From assembly GCF_008014745.1 (NCBI RefSeq), contig NZ_VPFD01000016.1:165082-229081 (forward strand): a stretch of DNA of 64,000 bases. Reading direction: 5' to 3'. The notes under the pieces are model-generated. The model had not been told where the DNA came from. It worked only from the letters and a program-made list of their open reading frames with translations, and did no database searches. This DNA comes from Massilia arenae. GTDB taxonomy: Bacteria; Pseudomonadota; Gammaproteobacteria; Burkholderiales; Burkholderiaceae_D. Each line of letters starts with the position of its first letter. Positions within the stretch are counted from its first letter, which is position 1. Of this stretch, positions 54,399-63,708 are shown piece by piece. A program made the position numbers and the translations under genes.

Positions 54399-55589
54399 AT
54401 GAAACTAGTGGAACCTATCCTGGCGTCTCAAGCAGAGATCCAGGCCATCCGACGTGACCTGCATGTCCACCCGGAGCTGTGCTACGAAGAACACCGCACC
54501 GCCGAAATCGTCGCCGAACGCCTCAACGCGTGGGGCATCCCCGTGGTGCGCGGCCTTGGCGTGACCGGCGTGGTCGGCATCATCAAGAACGGCACGTCGG
54601 AACGCGCGATCGGCCTGCGCGCCGACATGGACGCGCTGCCGATGCAGGAATTGAACGGCTTCGCGCACGCCTCGACCCATGCGGGCAAGATGCACGCCTG
54701 CGGCCATGACGGCCACACCGCGATGCTGCTCGGCGCCGCCCACTACCTGGCGCAGCACCGCAACTTCGACGGCACCGTGTACCTGATCTTCCAGCCGGCC
54801 GAGGAAGGCGGCGGGGGCGCGAAGCGCATGATCGAGGACGGCCTGTTCGAGCGCTTCCCGATGGACGCCGTGTATGGGATGCACAATTGGCCAGGCATCC
54901 CTGAAGGGCATTTCGGCGTCGTCTCAGGCCCGATGATGGCCTCGAGTAATGAGTTCCGCGTGACCGTGCGCGGCAAGGGCGCCCACGCGGCGCAGCCGCA
55001 TCGCGGCATCGATCCGATCATGGTGGCGGTGCAGATCGCGCAAGCCTGGCAGACCATCGTCTCGCGCGAGAAGAACCCGCTGCACACCGCGGTGCTGTCG
55101 ATCACGCAAATCCATGCCGGCAGCGCCACCAATATCATCCCCGATGAAGCCGAACTGGTCGGCACGGTGCGCACCTTCACCACCGAAGTGCTCGACCTGA
55201 TCGAGCGCCGCATGCAAGAGATGGCGAATGGCATCGCGGCCGGGTTTGGCGCCAGCATCGACTTCGGTTTCAAGCGCAATTACCCGCCGCTGGTGAACCA
55301 TCCGGAACAGACCGCGTTCGCGATCGAGGCGATGCGCGCGGTGGTGGGCCCGGCCCAGGTCGACGCCAATGTCGAACCGACCATGGGCGCCGAGGACTTC
55401 GCCTTCATGCTGCAGGCCAAGCCGGGCTGCTATGTCTTCCTCGGCAATGGCGACGGCGATCACCGCGCCGGCGGCCATGGGCTCGGCCCTTGCCAGCTGC
55501 ACAATGCCAGCTACGACTTCAACGACAACCTGCTGCCGATCGGCGCCAGCTACTGGGTGCGGCTGGCGGAGATGAGCCTCAAGGCTTAG
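54399..55589 (+). CDS. M20-family N-acyl-amino-acid amidohydrolase (hippurate hydrolase-like)
   Basis: A 396-residue metallo-amidohydrolase. IRRDLHVHPELCYEEHRTAEIV, GLRADMDALPMQE, HACGHDGHTAMLLGAA with metal ligands, FQPAEEGGGGAKRMI, and a dimerisation domain from VTVRGKGAHAAQPHRGIDPI. It deacylates N-acyl amino acids such as hippurate. GAGGAG precedes ATG. Its last bases overlap the convergent SUFU-domain gene by 4. Confidence 0.93.
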   Translation: MKLVEPILASQAEIQAIRRDLHVHPELCYEEHRTAEIVAERLNAWGIPVVRGLGVTGVVGIIKNGTSERAIGLRADMDALPMQELNGFAHASTHAGKMHACGHDGHTAMLLGAAHYLAQHRNFDGTVYLIFQPAEEGGGGAKRMIEDGLFERFPMDAVYGMHNWPGIPEGHFGVVSGPMMASSNEFRVTVRGKGAHAAQPHRGIDPIMVAVQIAQAWQTIVSREKNPLHTAVLSITQIHAGSATNIIPDEAELVGTVRTFTTEVLDLIERRMQEMANGIAAGFGASIDFGFKRNYPPLVNHPEQTAFAIEAMRAVVGPAQVDANVEPTMGAEDFAFMLQAKPGCYVFLGNGDGDHRAGGHGLGPCQLHNASYDFNDNLLPIGASYWVRLAEMSLKA

Positions 55590-56296
55590 AACAAGCCAAG
55601 GAATTTCTTCCGGGCCGTGTTCTTGCGCGCAGGGTCGACCACGTCGGTGACGTTGAACTGGTTGAACTTGTCGATCAGCGCCGCGAAGCCGCGGCGGCGC
55701 GCCAGGTTCAGCTCTTCCTTGTACAGCGGCACGACGCAATGGAAATAGACGTCCTTGCCGTCGACCGTGACCGAGTGGAACGGTTCCGGGCTCGATGCCG
55801 GCGGCAGCAAGATGGCGCCGCAGAAGCCGATGCTGGCGATATACGGCTTGGCCGGGTTACCGTTCGGCAGGGAGTGGCCGAGGCCGATCCAGGTACGCTC
55901 TGTATGCGGATAGTGGGCCAGGTGGCGCAGCAGGGCGACCGGCCAGTACCAGCGCTCGTCCTTCATCGCAGCCTCGTCCAGTTGCCAGTTCGCCGGCAGG
56001 GCCATCATGAGCTCGGCATAAGCCGGCGCGCCTTCCGGCACGTTCATCGGCTGCTTGCTCAAGCCCGACGTCACCAGGCGCACATAGGGATAGGAGTCGG
56101 TCGGCCCGATCACGTGAATGTCGACCTGGACGCCGTCCGTCTTCGTTTCGTGGAAGTACAGGGCGGGCTTGCCGAGATGGGCGGCGATGTGCTCGCCCAC
56201 CGGGTCGTGCGGCAGCACTGCGGGTTCGGGCTGGCGCGCCATGGGCGCGGCTAGTGGGTATAAAGGAGCGACGCTTGGTTCGATTGGTTCGGCCAT
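55586..56296 (-). CDS. Suppressor-of-fused (SUFU) domain protein
   Basis: A 236-residue soluble protein. Residues about 30-215 match the bacterial SUFU-domain pattern: VDIHVIGPTDSYPYVRLVTSGLSKQPMNVP, YAELMMALPANWQL, WYWPVALLRHLAHYPH, LGHSLPNG, and the closing VVPLYKEELNLARRRG-FAALIDKFN. In bacteria such proteins often appear as immunity proteins or stand-alone genes of unknown role. No toxin gene is adjacent here. The start is tentative because several codons upstream are also open. Confidence 0.8.
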   Translation of the reverse strand: MAEPIEPSVAPLYPLAAPMARQPEPAVLPHDPVGEHIAAHLGKPALYFHETKTDGVQVDIHVIGPTDSYPYVRLVTSGLSKQPMNVPEGAPAYAELMMALPANWQLDEAAMKDERWYWPVALLRHLAHYPHTERTWIGLGHSLPNGNPAKPYIASIGFCGAILLPPASSPEPFHSVTVDGKDVYFHCVVPLYKEELNLARRRGFAALIDKFNQFNVTDVVDPARKNTARKKFLGLF

Positions 56297-56367
56297 TATT
56301 ATTGAGATGGTTCGGGTTCGGCAGGCGTCTATGATACCTTCGCCACATGGTTACGTGGCCGCCAGCA

Positions 56368-56395
56368 CGCTATTGTTCTCGCTAGTACAATAGCG
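56368..56395 (+). promoter_or_regulatory. Perfect inverted repeat upstream of the pagL-like gene
   Basis: CGCTATTGT, 10 bases, ACAATAGCG (9-base perfect arms), ending 38 bases before the start codon. The right arm includes a possible -10 box TACAAT (56386-56391), so a protein bound here would block transcription; alternatively it is a leader hairpin. Confidence 0.45.
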
Positions 56396-56433
56396 CATCA
56401 AATAAGAATTACGCTCTCCTTCCAAGGATAACC

Positions 56434-56997
56434 ATGCTCACTACCAAGAAAATCGGCGCGCTGGCGGCTTGCTGCGCCGCGCTGTTCGCTCCGTTCGCCT
56501 CGGCCCAGTCCACCGTCGGCAACGGCTACATCGATTCGGCTTCGTTCGAAGTCGGCACCAACCCGCAGCAACGCATGTACCGCATCGCGGTCCAGTCCGA
56601 CTGGGACAAGCGCTGGTTCGCCGGCAACGGCCGTCACCTGTCGGGCTACTGGGAAGGCAACCTGGCCCTGTGGCGCCTGAATTCCTATGAGAACGTGCGC
56701 GGCCAGAACAAGAATATGGCGGCGATCGGCTTCACCCCGGTGTTCCGCTACCAGAATGACAACAAGCTCGGCCTGTACGGCGAGATCGGCATCGGCGTTA
56801 ACCTGTTCTCGACCCTGTACAAAAACGAGGACAAGGAACTGTCGACCGCCTTCCAGTTCGGCGACCACATCGGCATCGGCTATACCACCCAGAAGTGGGA
56901 TTTCGGCCTGAAGTACCAGCACTACTCGAACGCCAGCATCAAGAGCCCGAACGCGGGCGCCAACTGGTTCATCGCCAAGGCGGCTTACCGCTTCTGA
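56434..56997 (+). CDS. pagL: PagL-like lipid A 3-O-deacylase (acyloxyacyl hydrolase)
   Basis: A 187-residue outer-membrane beta-barrel with a signal peptide (AACCAALFAPFASAQ) and a C-terminal aromatic residue (AAYRF). YQHYSNASIKSPNAGANW supplies the catalytic His163 and Ser165 at the PagL spacing. The third residue of the PagL triad, a Glu 14 positions after the His, is Asn177 here. PagL removes the 3-position acyl chain of lipid A. AAGGA lies upstream of ATG. Activity is uncertain because of the Glu-to-Asn change. Confidence 0.82.
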   Translation: MLTTKKIGALAACCAALFAPFASAQSTVGNGYIDSASFEVGTNPQQRMYRIAVQSDWDKRWFAGNGRHLSGYWEGNLALWRLNSYENVRGQNKNMAAIGFTPVFRYQNDNKLGLYGEIGIGVNLFSTLYKNEDKELSTAFQFGDHIGIGYTTQKWDFGLKYQHYSNASIKSPNAGANWFIAKAAYRF

Positions 56998-57114
56998 TGT
57001 CCATGATGCGCACATGGGCCGGCAACGGCCGGTCCATGGCGCGGCCATCTTGCAGTTTGTGACACAATCGGGCCTCTGGCGGCCACTGCCGCCTGCCGTT
57101 TTTCCGAGGCCCGA

Positions 57115-58557
57115 TTGACCCCTTCGCCCACCCTCAAGCGCTACCTTCCCTGGCTCGTCGCGACTGCCCTGTTCATGGAGCAGCTCGATGCGACCATCGT
57201 CAATACCGCCATCCCCAGCATTGCCGCCAGCCTCGGCGTCACCCCGCTGAGCCTGAAATCGGTCGTCACCAGCTACATCCTCGGCCTCGCGGTCGGCATT
57301 CCCTTGAGCGGCTGGATGGCCGACCGCTTCGGCACCCGGCGCGTGTTCTTCACGGCCATTGCCGTGTTCACCTTCGCATCGGTGCTGTGCGGGCTGTCAG
57401 TGAGCGCCCACATGATGACCGGCGCCCGGCTGCTGCAGGGATTGGGCGGGGCCATGATGATCCCGATCGGCCGCCTGTCGATCGTGCGCACCTTCCCCAA
57501 GAACGAGCTGCTGGGGGCGATGAACTTCGTCATCATCCCGGCCCTGATCGGACCGCTGCTGGGGCCGACGGTGGGCGGCCTGATCGTGCACTGGACCTCG
57601 TGGCGCGTGATCTTCTTCGTCAATATCCCGGTCGGACTGGCTGCGCTGTATTTTGTCTGGCGCTATATGCCTGACTACCGCGCGGAGCAGCGGCGTCCGC
57701 TCGACGTACCCGGCCTGATCCTGTTCAGCAGCGGCACCGCCCTGCTGTCCTGGGTACTGGAAGTGTTCGGCGAGCATACGCTCGACGGCATGACGGCCGG
57801 CCTGCTATTCCTGCTGGCGCTCGGCCTGCTGGGCGCGTATGCCTGGCATGCCTGCCGCACCAAGTTCCCGCTCCTGCGCCTGACCCTGCTCAAGGTGCGC
57901 ACCTTCCGCATCGCGGTGCTGGGCGGCTTCGTCACCCGGCTCGGCGTCGGCGGCCTGCCCTTTTTGCTGCCGCTGCTGTACCAGCTGGGGCTGGGGCTGC
58001 CGGCCTGGCAGTCCGGCTTGCTGATGATGCCGGCGGCGCTGGCGGCGATGGGCATGAAGGTGTTCGCGCCCGGCTTGCTGGCGCGCTTCGGCTATCGCCG
58101 GGTGCTGCTGGTGAACACGATCATGATCGGCGTGACTATTGCGATGTTCACGCTGGTGGATGCCGCCACGCCGCTGGCGGTGATCGTCGGCATCGGCCTG
58201 ATGCAGGGCTTCTTCAACTCGCTGCAGTTCTCGAGCATGAATACGCTGGCCTATGCCGACGTCGAGCCGGCCGATACCAGCATGGCCAGCACCATTTCCA
58301 GCTCGTTCCAGCAATTGTCGATGAGCTTTGGCCTGGCGGCCGGATCGATCGTCACCGCCTGGTTCCTGGGCGGCGTGTCGCAGACCAACCAGGGCCAGGT
58401 GACGCAGGCCCTGCACCATGGCTTCGCCGTCCTGGCGGTGCTGACCCTGCTCTCCTCGGCCGTGTTCTGGCGCCTGCGCCGCAATGATGGCGACAGCATC
58501 AGCCGTGGGCAGAGCGTGGCCCCGACGGCCGAGCCGGTGACGGTGACGGCTCAGTGA
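57115..58557 (+). CDS. DHA2-family MFS drug transporter (EmrB/QacA type)
   Basis: A 480-residue carrier with about 14 membrane segments. LFMEQLDATIVNTAIPSIAASL is the 14-TMS family motif in segment 1, then GWMADRFGTRRVFF (motif A) and GARLLQGLGGAMMIPIGRLSI, with motif C in the GPLLGPTVGG region. It exports hydrophobic drugs or related compounds by proton antiport. The frame starts at TTG (57115) with GAGG 5 bases upstream; no membrane-fusion partner is adjacent. Confidence 0.9.
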   Translation: MTPSPTLKRYLPWLVATALFMEQLDATIVNTAIPSIAASLGVTPLSLKSVVTSYILGLAVGIPLSGWMADRFGTRRVFFTAIAVFTFASVLCGLSVSAHMMTGARLLQGLGGAMMIPIGRLSIVRTFPKNELLGAMNFVIIPALIGPLLGPTVGGLIVHWTSWRVIFFVNIPVGLAALYFVWRYMPDYRAEQRRPLDVPGLILFSSGTALLSWVLEVFGEHTLDGMTAGLLFLLALGLLGAYAWHACRTKFPLLRLTLLKVRTFRIAVLGGFVTRLGVGGLPFLLPLLYQLGLGLPAWQSGLLMMPAALAAMGMKVFAPGLLARFGYRRVLLVNTIMIGVTIAMFTLVDAATPLAVIVGIGLMQGFFNSLQFSSMNTLAYADVEPADTSMASTISSSFQQLSMSFGLAAGSIVTAWFLGGVSQTNQGQVTQALHHGFAVLAVLTLLSSAVFWRLRRNDGDSISRGQSVAPTAEPVTVTAQ

Positions 58558-58575
58558 CGCCTCAGTGACGGCGCC

Positions 58576-59619
58576 TTATTTCACCGGTTGCGAGATCACT
58601 TCGACCGAGCCGCGTTTCAGGATCGGATTCTTGACGGCGGAGAAGTACACCTGTCGCTGGCTCATCGCGATATAGGTCCGGTGGCGATGCAGGAAGTCGG
58701 TACCCAATACCAGGATCGCGCCTGAATACGGCAAGTCCATCAGGCGCACATTGAAATCCTTGACCTCGAGTCCGCCGATCGACATCTGTCCCACGGGGAC
58801 ACTCCATACCGGCTTGTCCTGGTCGTGGCCGGGAAGTGGTTCCTCGCGGGTCGCGCCGGCTACGGCGGGCGTCAATCCCAGCCGCTCCGCAGCGCTTGCC
58901 GGAAGGTAGGAATGCGGCGTCGCCGTCGACAATAGCGCCCAGACCTCCTTGCCGTTGATGAGCACGCTGAACACCGGACGTGGATCGCGTTTCCACAGGT
59001 CGACCCGGACGGGGACGGCGACGGCGTCCGGGTCCCAGTAGGCGAGATGCTCCCTGAAGCAGCCTTGCGGGTTGAAGTGTTTCAGATAGCCCTCATCCAG
59101 GGCGACTTCTAGATCCGTGAGCAAGAGATTGCCGGCGCCGACTCTTGCGCCGAACGTGTCGTCCATAAAATCCTCGACCACATACCAGCCGTCTGTCAGC
59201 TTGGTCCGGCCGAAAGAAGCGTCGTCGACGAATGTCGTCACGCCTTCCTTGACGATGAATTGACCAGACGGCACGAAATCGCCTTGCGGGATGAAAGTCG
59301 TTGTGACGTTCCTGCTTTCCTGGAACTGGGTACTGGTGACATGACGTACCTTGATGTCGAGACGATCCAGGGTCTTTTTGTTGAGGACGATGGTTTGTGG
59401 CGAGCCGATGTTCACCACGGCGGATATGGGGGAGCCGTTGAGACTGGCTTTCATGACGGGGCGCAGATCGTCGGTAAACGTGAGGGGCACCGTGGCCAGT
59501 TCACCCATCTCGCAGCCGGCAGGGACCGATTGCGCAACCGCAGGGCTGGAATTCATCAGGGCCGCGAGTAAAAACGGGCCGGCCAGGTGGGCGTACAGCG
59601 TCGAGAATCGTTTAGTCAT
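58576..59619 (-). CDS. Exported retropepsin-fold protein lacking catalytic aspartates
   Basis: A 347-residue protein with a signal peptide (FLLAALMNSSPAVAQ). Two retropepsin-like lobes are visible: lobe 1 MKASLNGSPISAVVNIGSPQTIVL and lobe 2 FSVLINGKEVWALLSTATPHSYLP, followed by GAILVLGTDFLHRHR. In active enzymes each lobe has Asp-Thr/Ser-Gly; here they read Asn70-Ile-Gly and Ser231-Thr-Ala, so proteolysis is not expected. It may be a periplasmic binding or scaffold protein. Divergent from the TonB-dependent receptor. Confidence 0.7.
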   Translation of the reverse strand: MTKRFSTLYAHLAGPFLLAALMNSSPAVAQSVPAGCEMGELATVPLTFTDDLRPVMKASLNGSPISAVVNIGSPQTIVLNKKTLDRLDIKVRHVTSTQFQESRNVTTTFIPQGDFVPSGQFIVKEGVTTFVDDASFGRTKLTDGWYVVEDFMDDTFGARVGAGNLLLTDLEVALDEGYLKHFNPQGCFREHLAYWDPDAVAVPVRVDLWKRDPRPVFSVLINGKEVWALLSTATPHSYLPASAAERLGLTPAVAGATREEPLPGHDQDKPVWSVPVGQMSIGGLEVKDFNVRLMDLPYSGAILVLGTDFLHRHRTYIAMSQRQVYFSAVKNPILKRGSVEVISQPVK

Positions 59620-59833
59620 CGCCGTCGATCATGAGTCCAGGGAAGACCCAGTATAGATACTTCAATGCATGTAAATGATCGGCGACGCGAGATTTACCCG
59701 CTTCGGGTTGATGTTATGCGAGTCAGGTAATTGGAGGTGAAATCAACTTCTGGCGATGGCAATTCATCGACTTTTCGGCACGATCAACTCCGTGATTCTT
59801 TTCCGTTAGACATGCACTAGTACATTAGCGGGT

Positions 59834-59864
59834 CGTAATCTGGCGGTCCATAAAAAAGATTACG
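59834..59864 (+). promoter_or_regulatory. Leader hairpin touching the ribosome-binding site of the receptor gene
   Basis: CGTAATCT (59834-59841) pairs perfectly with AGATTACG (59857-59864) across a 15-base loop. The last G of the right arm is the first G of the GGAG ribosome site (59864-59867), so folding or protein binding could hide the site. ATG follows at 59874. Confidence 0.45.
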
Positions 59865-59873
59865 GAGACGAGA

Positions 59874-62800
59874 ATGAACAGGCATACAGCAATGCATTGC
59901 CGTACACGGCGTCTGTCCGGTGCGGTTGCGATGGCCCTGGCTTCGCTTGCGACCGGCTTACCGGTGCACGCGCAACAGGCCGGCCAAACGGAACAGGACG
60001 CGACGACAAATAGCCCCGCCAGTGCCCCAACCACCGTACGCGTGGTAGGTACGCGGCAGGCCCAGGAAAGCGCGATCGGCAGGAAGAAACAAGCCGACAC
60101 CGCCCAGGATTCCATCGTGGCGGAAGACGTGGGCGCCTTCCCGGACCGGAACGTGGCGGATGCGATTTCCCGGATCGCCGGGGTGGCCGTGGACCGTGGC
60201 GACTATGGCGAAGGCATCTCGGTCTCGATCCGCGGCAACGGCCCGGAACTGACCCGCGTGGAACTCGATGGCCAGGGCGTTCAGTCCGCTGGCGGCGCCG
60301 ATCTGCTGGGCGGGATGAACGCCGGCTCGGACCAGGCCGGTGGACGCGCCGTGGAGATGCGCCAGCTATCGTCCGATCTGATCAAGAGCGTGGACGTGGT
60401 GAAAGGTTCCACGGCCGACATGGTAGAAGGGGCGCTTGGCGGCTCGGTGCGCATCACCACCCGGAATGGCCTGGACTTCAAGAAGGATTACCTGTCGATG
60501 CGTGTCGCGGGAATGCAAAACACGCTCAACGAGAAACTCAACCCCAACCTGAACCTCGTCGGCGTAAAAAAACTGATGAACGACCGGCTGGGCGTGCTGG
60601 TCAATCTTTCCAGCAGCAAGGTTGCCCACGAGTCGCATTCGATCAACCAGGGCGGCAGCAGCAGTGCCGTCGGCGCCTATCGTCCGCTCGACTTCGACAA
60701 CTCGCCGGAAAAAACGTTCTCGTTCCAACCGAATACCGTCAAACTGGACGATCCGCTGTCGACGACACCGCTGCTGACATCGAATCTCATCGGTGGCGGC
60801 ACGTTCAACGCAGCCACACCCCAGGAAATCGTGGCCAAATCGGCCGCTGCGCAAACCAAAGCAGCGTGTTACCAGGCATTTCCACTGCTGTCCGAGGCCC
60901 AGGCGAACGCCATCGTGGCTGGCGCCACCCGTACCAGTGCGATCAACCAACGCCAGACGGAACTGCTGTCCTGCCTGGGGCAATGGAATGATTACGTGCC
61001 GAGCAGTACCCGCTACTTCGTGAATCGACAGGACGAAGATCGCAATTCAGGCGACATCCGCCTGGATTTCAAGGTCAGCGACGGCCTGCAGGTCTACGTC
61101 AAGCACAGCCGCTCGTCACGCAATATCGTCTCGGAAGCGAGCAGCGCGGGCTACGGCGGCCCAGCCTTCAACGGCACGGCAGTCACCGGTCCGAATGGCT
61201 ATATCGGCCCATCCTTCACCGACACGGTGTCGCCGACCCAGTTGCCGAACGGCGCATGGGCGACGCGCAATGTGGTGCCCGCATCCGGCTACTTCCTGTA
61301 TCCGGACCTGAGCTGGCGTGGCGCGGGCGCCGCCAACGGGTCGACGTCGAACATCGATCCGAACTCGGTCACGGTCGACGCGAACCACCATTTGACCGGC
61401 TACACGATTGCCGATGGCGGTTTCGGTGTTGAGAACACCATGCTCAATATTAAGGAAAAATCGCGTTACACCCAGGCTGGCGGCACCTACAAGAATCGCT
61501 ATGTGTTCGCCGAGCTGTTGCTGGGCGATGCGCGCAGCGACTTCTCGCGCTACGAGCGGCGCGCCGGCCTAAGCGGCTACACCGGGCCCGTCCAGGCAAC
61601 CCTGTTATCGAACGGTATCTGGGATTACAAACCGACCGGGAGCTTCGATCCCAACAACCCCAACAATTATTTCGCGCTGCGGCCGCAGCCGGCGCTCGCC
61701 GCTTTCGCCGGCAATGCATTCGGCCCGGCGACGCCCGCCTATACCGCGGGCCAGCTACCGCTGATCGATCCGGCGCGCACGCTCTCGCTGCAGAATGCGC
61801 GCATCAACGAACAGACCGAGCGCACCGTGAAACTCGATGTGGCCTTCAATACCAGCGATTTCACCAACGGCTATCTGCCGCGCTTCAAGGTCGGATACAA
61901 CCGCCGCAAGAGCGATTATTCGGCCTGGGGCACCGGCGGCATGACCGTCCAGGAAGCCCAGGGCACCTGGGGAACGCCAGGCTATATTCCAGGCATTTAC
62001 GTCCCCAATAAAAACCTGCGCACCACCTATCAGATTTGCGAAGACACTCCCGGCTCGCTGGGGGCAGGCGGGCGGCCATGCAAGTACGGCTATACCCCCA
62101 ATGCCGACCCGCGCGCCAACCTCGGCGGAACGATCCAGATCACCGCCGACCAGTTCCGGGACATGTTCGCGCAGGTCTATACGAAGCAGCCGACATCCCA
62201 GTTCTACGGCGGCGATCCCGATCGTCCGGCGGGGCTGATTGGCGGCTGGACCGAGATCGACATCGGCAAACTCTATGAGCTGCTCGGCGTACCGAACTAC
62301 AACCTCGATTGCGTGAAATCCTGCGCCGGCAGCGACGGCCAGATGTATGCCCAGCCGATGAACAAGCTGGTGGAAACCGTCGATGCGGGCTACCTGATGA
62401 CAGACTTCAGCCTGGACCGCATCCCGTTCAGCGAACGGCCGCTGCCGTTCGGCATCGCCTTCGATGGCAACGTCGGCGTGCGCATCGTGCGTACCGGGGT
62501 GGTCGGCACCGGCCAGCTGGCCTTCCAGTCGACGGTGAAGAACCCGAGCTTCAATCCCGCCGACCCGGAGAATGCTAACGGTGTGACGACGGCGATCTAC
62601 CGCCGGGATACCGAGATCTCGGACGTCAGCACCGACTACCTGCCCTCGATCAACCTGAACACCTGGTTCGTGCCCAACGAGCTCGTACTGCGCTACAACT
62701 GGGGCAAGACCGTCGCACGCCCTCCGGGTGGTCGCCTGATCCCGAGCGGCACCTGCTTCTACGACGAGCGCTTCACCGACCAGCTCGATGCGGACGGCGA

Positions 62801-63644
62801 GCCTCGCGCGCAATATTGCTCCGGCACCATGGGCAATCCGTCGCTGGAGCCGATGACCAACCACAACCAGAACCTGTCGCTCGAGTGGTATCCCAACAAG
62901 AACTACATGCTCGCCGGCGCTGTATACCGGCAGGAGGGCGTCATCGGTGCACCGACGCTGATCGAGGCGGTCAATGCGGCCGCGCTGTTTGCCGGCTCGG
63001 ACCAGGTGGACAGCCAGACCGGCAAGCCGCTGGCAGACCAGCAGTTCGACTACCGTCGCTGGATCAATCAATTACCGAACACCCGCACGGGCTACGAGGT
63101 ATCGGGGAAGGCCGCGTTCACCTTCCTGCCGTGGTATCTGCGCTATCTTGGGATGGACGCCAACTACACGCGCAACAAGTCCAAGTTGACCGGGACCGCC
63201 GTGCGCGACCTGCTGACCGGTACCGTCATGCCGGTGGCCGGCGAGCCACACCATTCCTGGAACGCGTCGCTGTGGTATGACGATGGCAAGTTATCGGCCA
63301 GGGTGGCGGTGCAGTTCGTGGCCGAGAAGTTCAGTTGCATATCGGGATGTAATTCGACCGCTATTAACAATTATCCGGCGCAGGGGCTGACTACTGTTCG
63401 GAATCCGGTATATGCGCCTGGGGCGCCCAGCTTCCGGCTGGGGACGCGGTACATCGATGCGAAAATCGGGTACCGGGTCAATGAGAACGTCGAATTGTTC
63501 CTCGAGGGGCGGAATCTCGGACGGATCCATACGGGGACGACGACGGGGGGATTTGCGCAGTTTGCGGATGGGACGCCGAATGTGTACACCGATGCGTATG
63601 CGGGAGCGACGTATATGGCGGGGGTGAATTTCAGGTTCGAGTGA
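59874..63644 (+). CDS. Large TonB-dependent receptor
   Basis: A 1256-residue outer-membrane receptor. Signal peptide ends near VHAQQ (residue 35). Plug domain from about residue 75: EDVGAFPDRNVADAISRIAGVAV, VSIRGNGPELTRVELDGQGV, SADLIKSVDV-type segment and VEGALGGSVRITTRNGLDF. The barrel fills the rest and ends in VNFRFE. This is the large (TIGR01782-like) class found in xanthomonads, caulobacters and Massilia, often for plant or polysaccharide-derived oligomers. The ligand cannot be read here because no sugar enzymes or sensors adjoin. GGAG precedes ATG by 6 bases. Confidence 0.95.
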   Translation: MNRHTAMHCRTRRLSGAVAMALASLATGLPVHAQQAGQTEQDATTNSPASAPTTVRVVGTRQAQESAIGRKKQADTAQDSIVAEDVGAFPDRNVADAISRIAGVAVDRGDYGEGISVSIRGNGPELTRVELDGQGVQSAGGADLLGGMNAGSDQAGGRAVEMRQLSSDLIKSVDVVKGSTADMVEGALGGSVRITTRNGLDFKKDYLSMRVAGMQNTLNEKLNPNLNLVGVKKLMNDRLGVLVNLSSSKVAHESHSINQGGSSSAVGAYRPLDFDNSPEKTFSFQPNTVKLDDPLSTTPLLTSNLIGGGTFNAATPQEIVAKSAAAQTKAACYQAFPLLSEAQANAIVAGATRTSAINQRQTELLSCLGQWNDYVPSSTRYFVNRQDEDRNSGDIRLDFKVSDGLQVYVKHSRSSRNIVSEASSAGYGGPAFNGTAVTGPNGYIGPSFTDTVSPTQLPNGAWATRNVVPASGYFLYPDLSWRGAGAANGSTSNIDPNSVTVDANHHLTGYTIADGGFGVENTMLNIKEKSRYTQAGGTYKNRYVFAELLLGDARSDFSRYERRAGLSGYTGPVQATLLSNGIWDYKPTGSFDPNNPNNYFALRPQPALAAFAGNAFGPATPAYTAGQLPLIDPARTLSLQNARINEQTERTVKLDVAFNTSDFTNGYLPRFKVGYNRRKSDYSAWGTGGMTVQEAQGTWGTPGYIPGIYVPNKNLRTTYQICEDTPGSLGAGGRPCKYGYTPNADPRANLGGTIQITADQFRDMFAQVYTKQPTSQFYGGDPDRPAGLIGGWTEIDIGKLYELLGVPNYNLDCVKSCAGSDGQMYAQPMNKLVETVDAGYLMTDFSLDRIPFSERPLPFGIAFDGNVGVRIVRTGVVGTGQLAFQSTVKNPSFNPADPENANGVTTAIYRRDTEISDVSTDYLPSINLNTWFVPNELVLRYNWGKTVARPPGGRLIPSGTCFYDERFTDQLDADGEPRAQYCSGTMGNPSLEPMTNHNQNLSLEWYPNKNYMLAGAVYRQEGVIGAPTLIEAVNAAALFAGSDQVDSQTGKPLADQQFDYRRWINQLPNTRTGYEVSGKAAFTFLPWYLRYLGMDANYTRNKSKLTGTAVRDLLTGTVMPVAGEPHHSWNASLWYDDGKLSARVAVQFVAEKFSCISGCNSTAINNYPAQGLTTVRNPVYAPGAPSFRLGTRYIDAKIGYRVNENVELFLEGRNLGRIHTGTTTGGFAQFADGTPNVYTDAYAGATYMAGVNFRFE

Positions 63645-63663
63645 GGGCAGGCGCGGTTAAAGC

Positions 63664-63698
63664 AAAAAACCCCACCAGGATCACCTGGTGGGGTTTTT
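63664..63698. terminator. Bidirectional terminator between receptor gene and rRNA operon
   Basis: CCCCACCAGG pairs with CCTGGTGGGG around ATCA (63670-63693), flanked by an A-run on the left and T-run on the right. It stops both the plus-strand receptor transcript and the minus-strand rRNA transcript. Confidence 0.92.
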
Positions 63699-63708
63699 CT
63701 TATAACTA

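Noticed and set aside
57001..57060. GGCCGG hairpin after the pagL-like gene as a terminator
   Set aside because: There is no T-run and the palindrome is short and GC-only.
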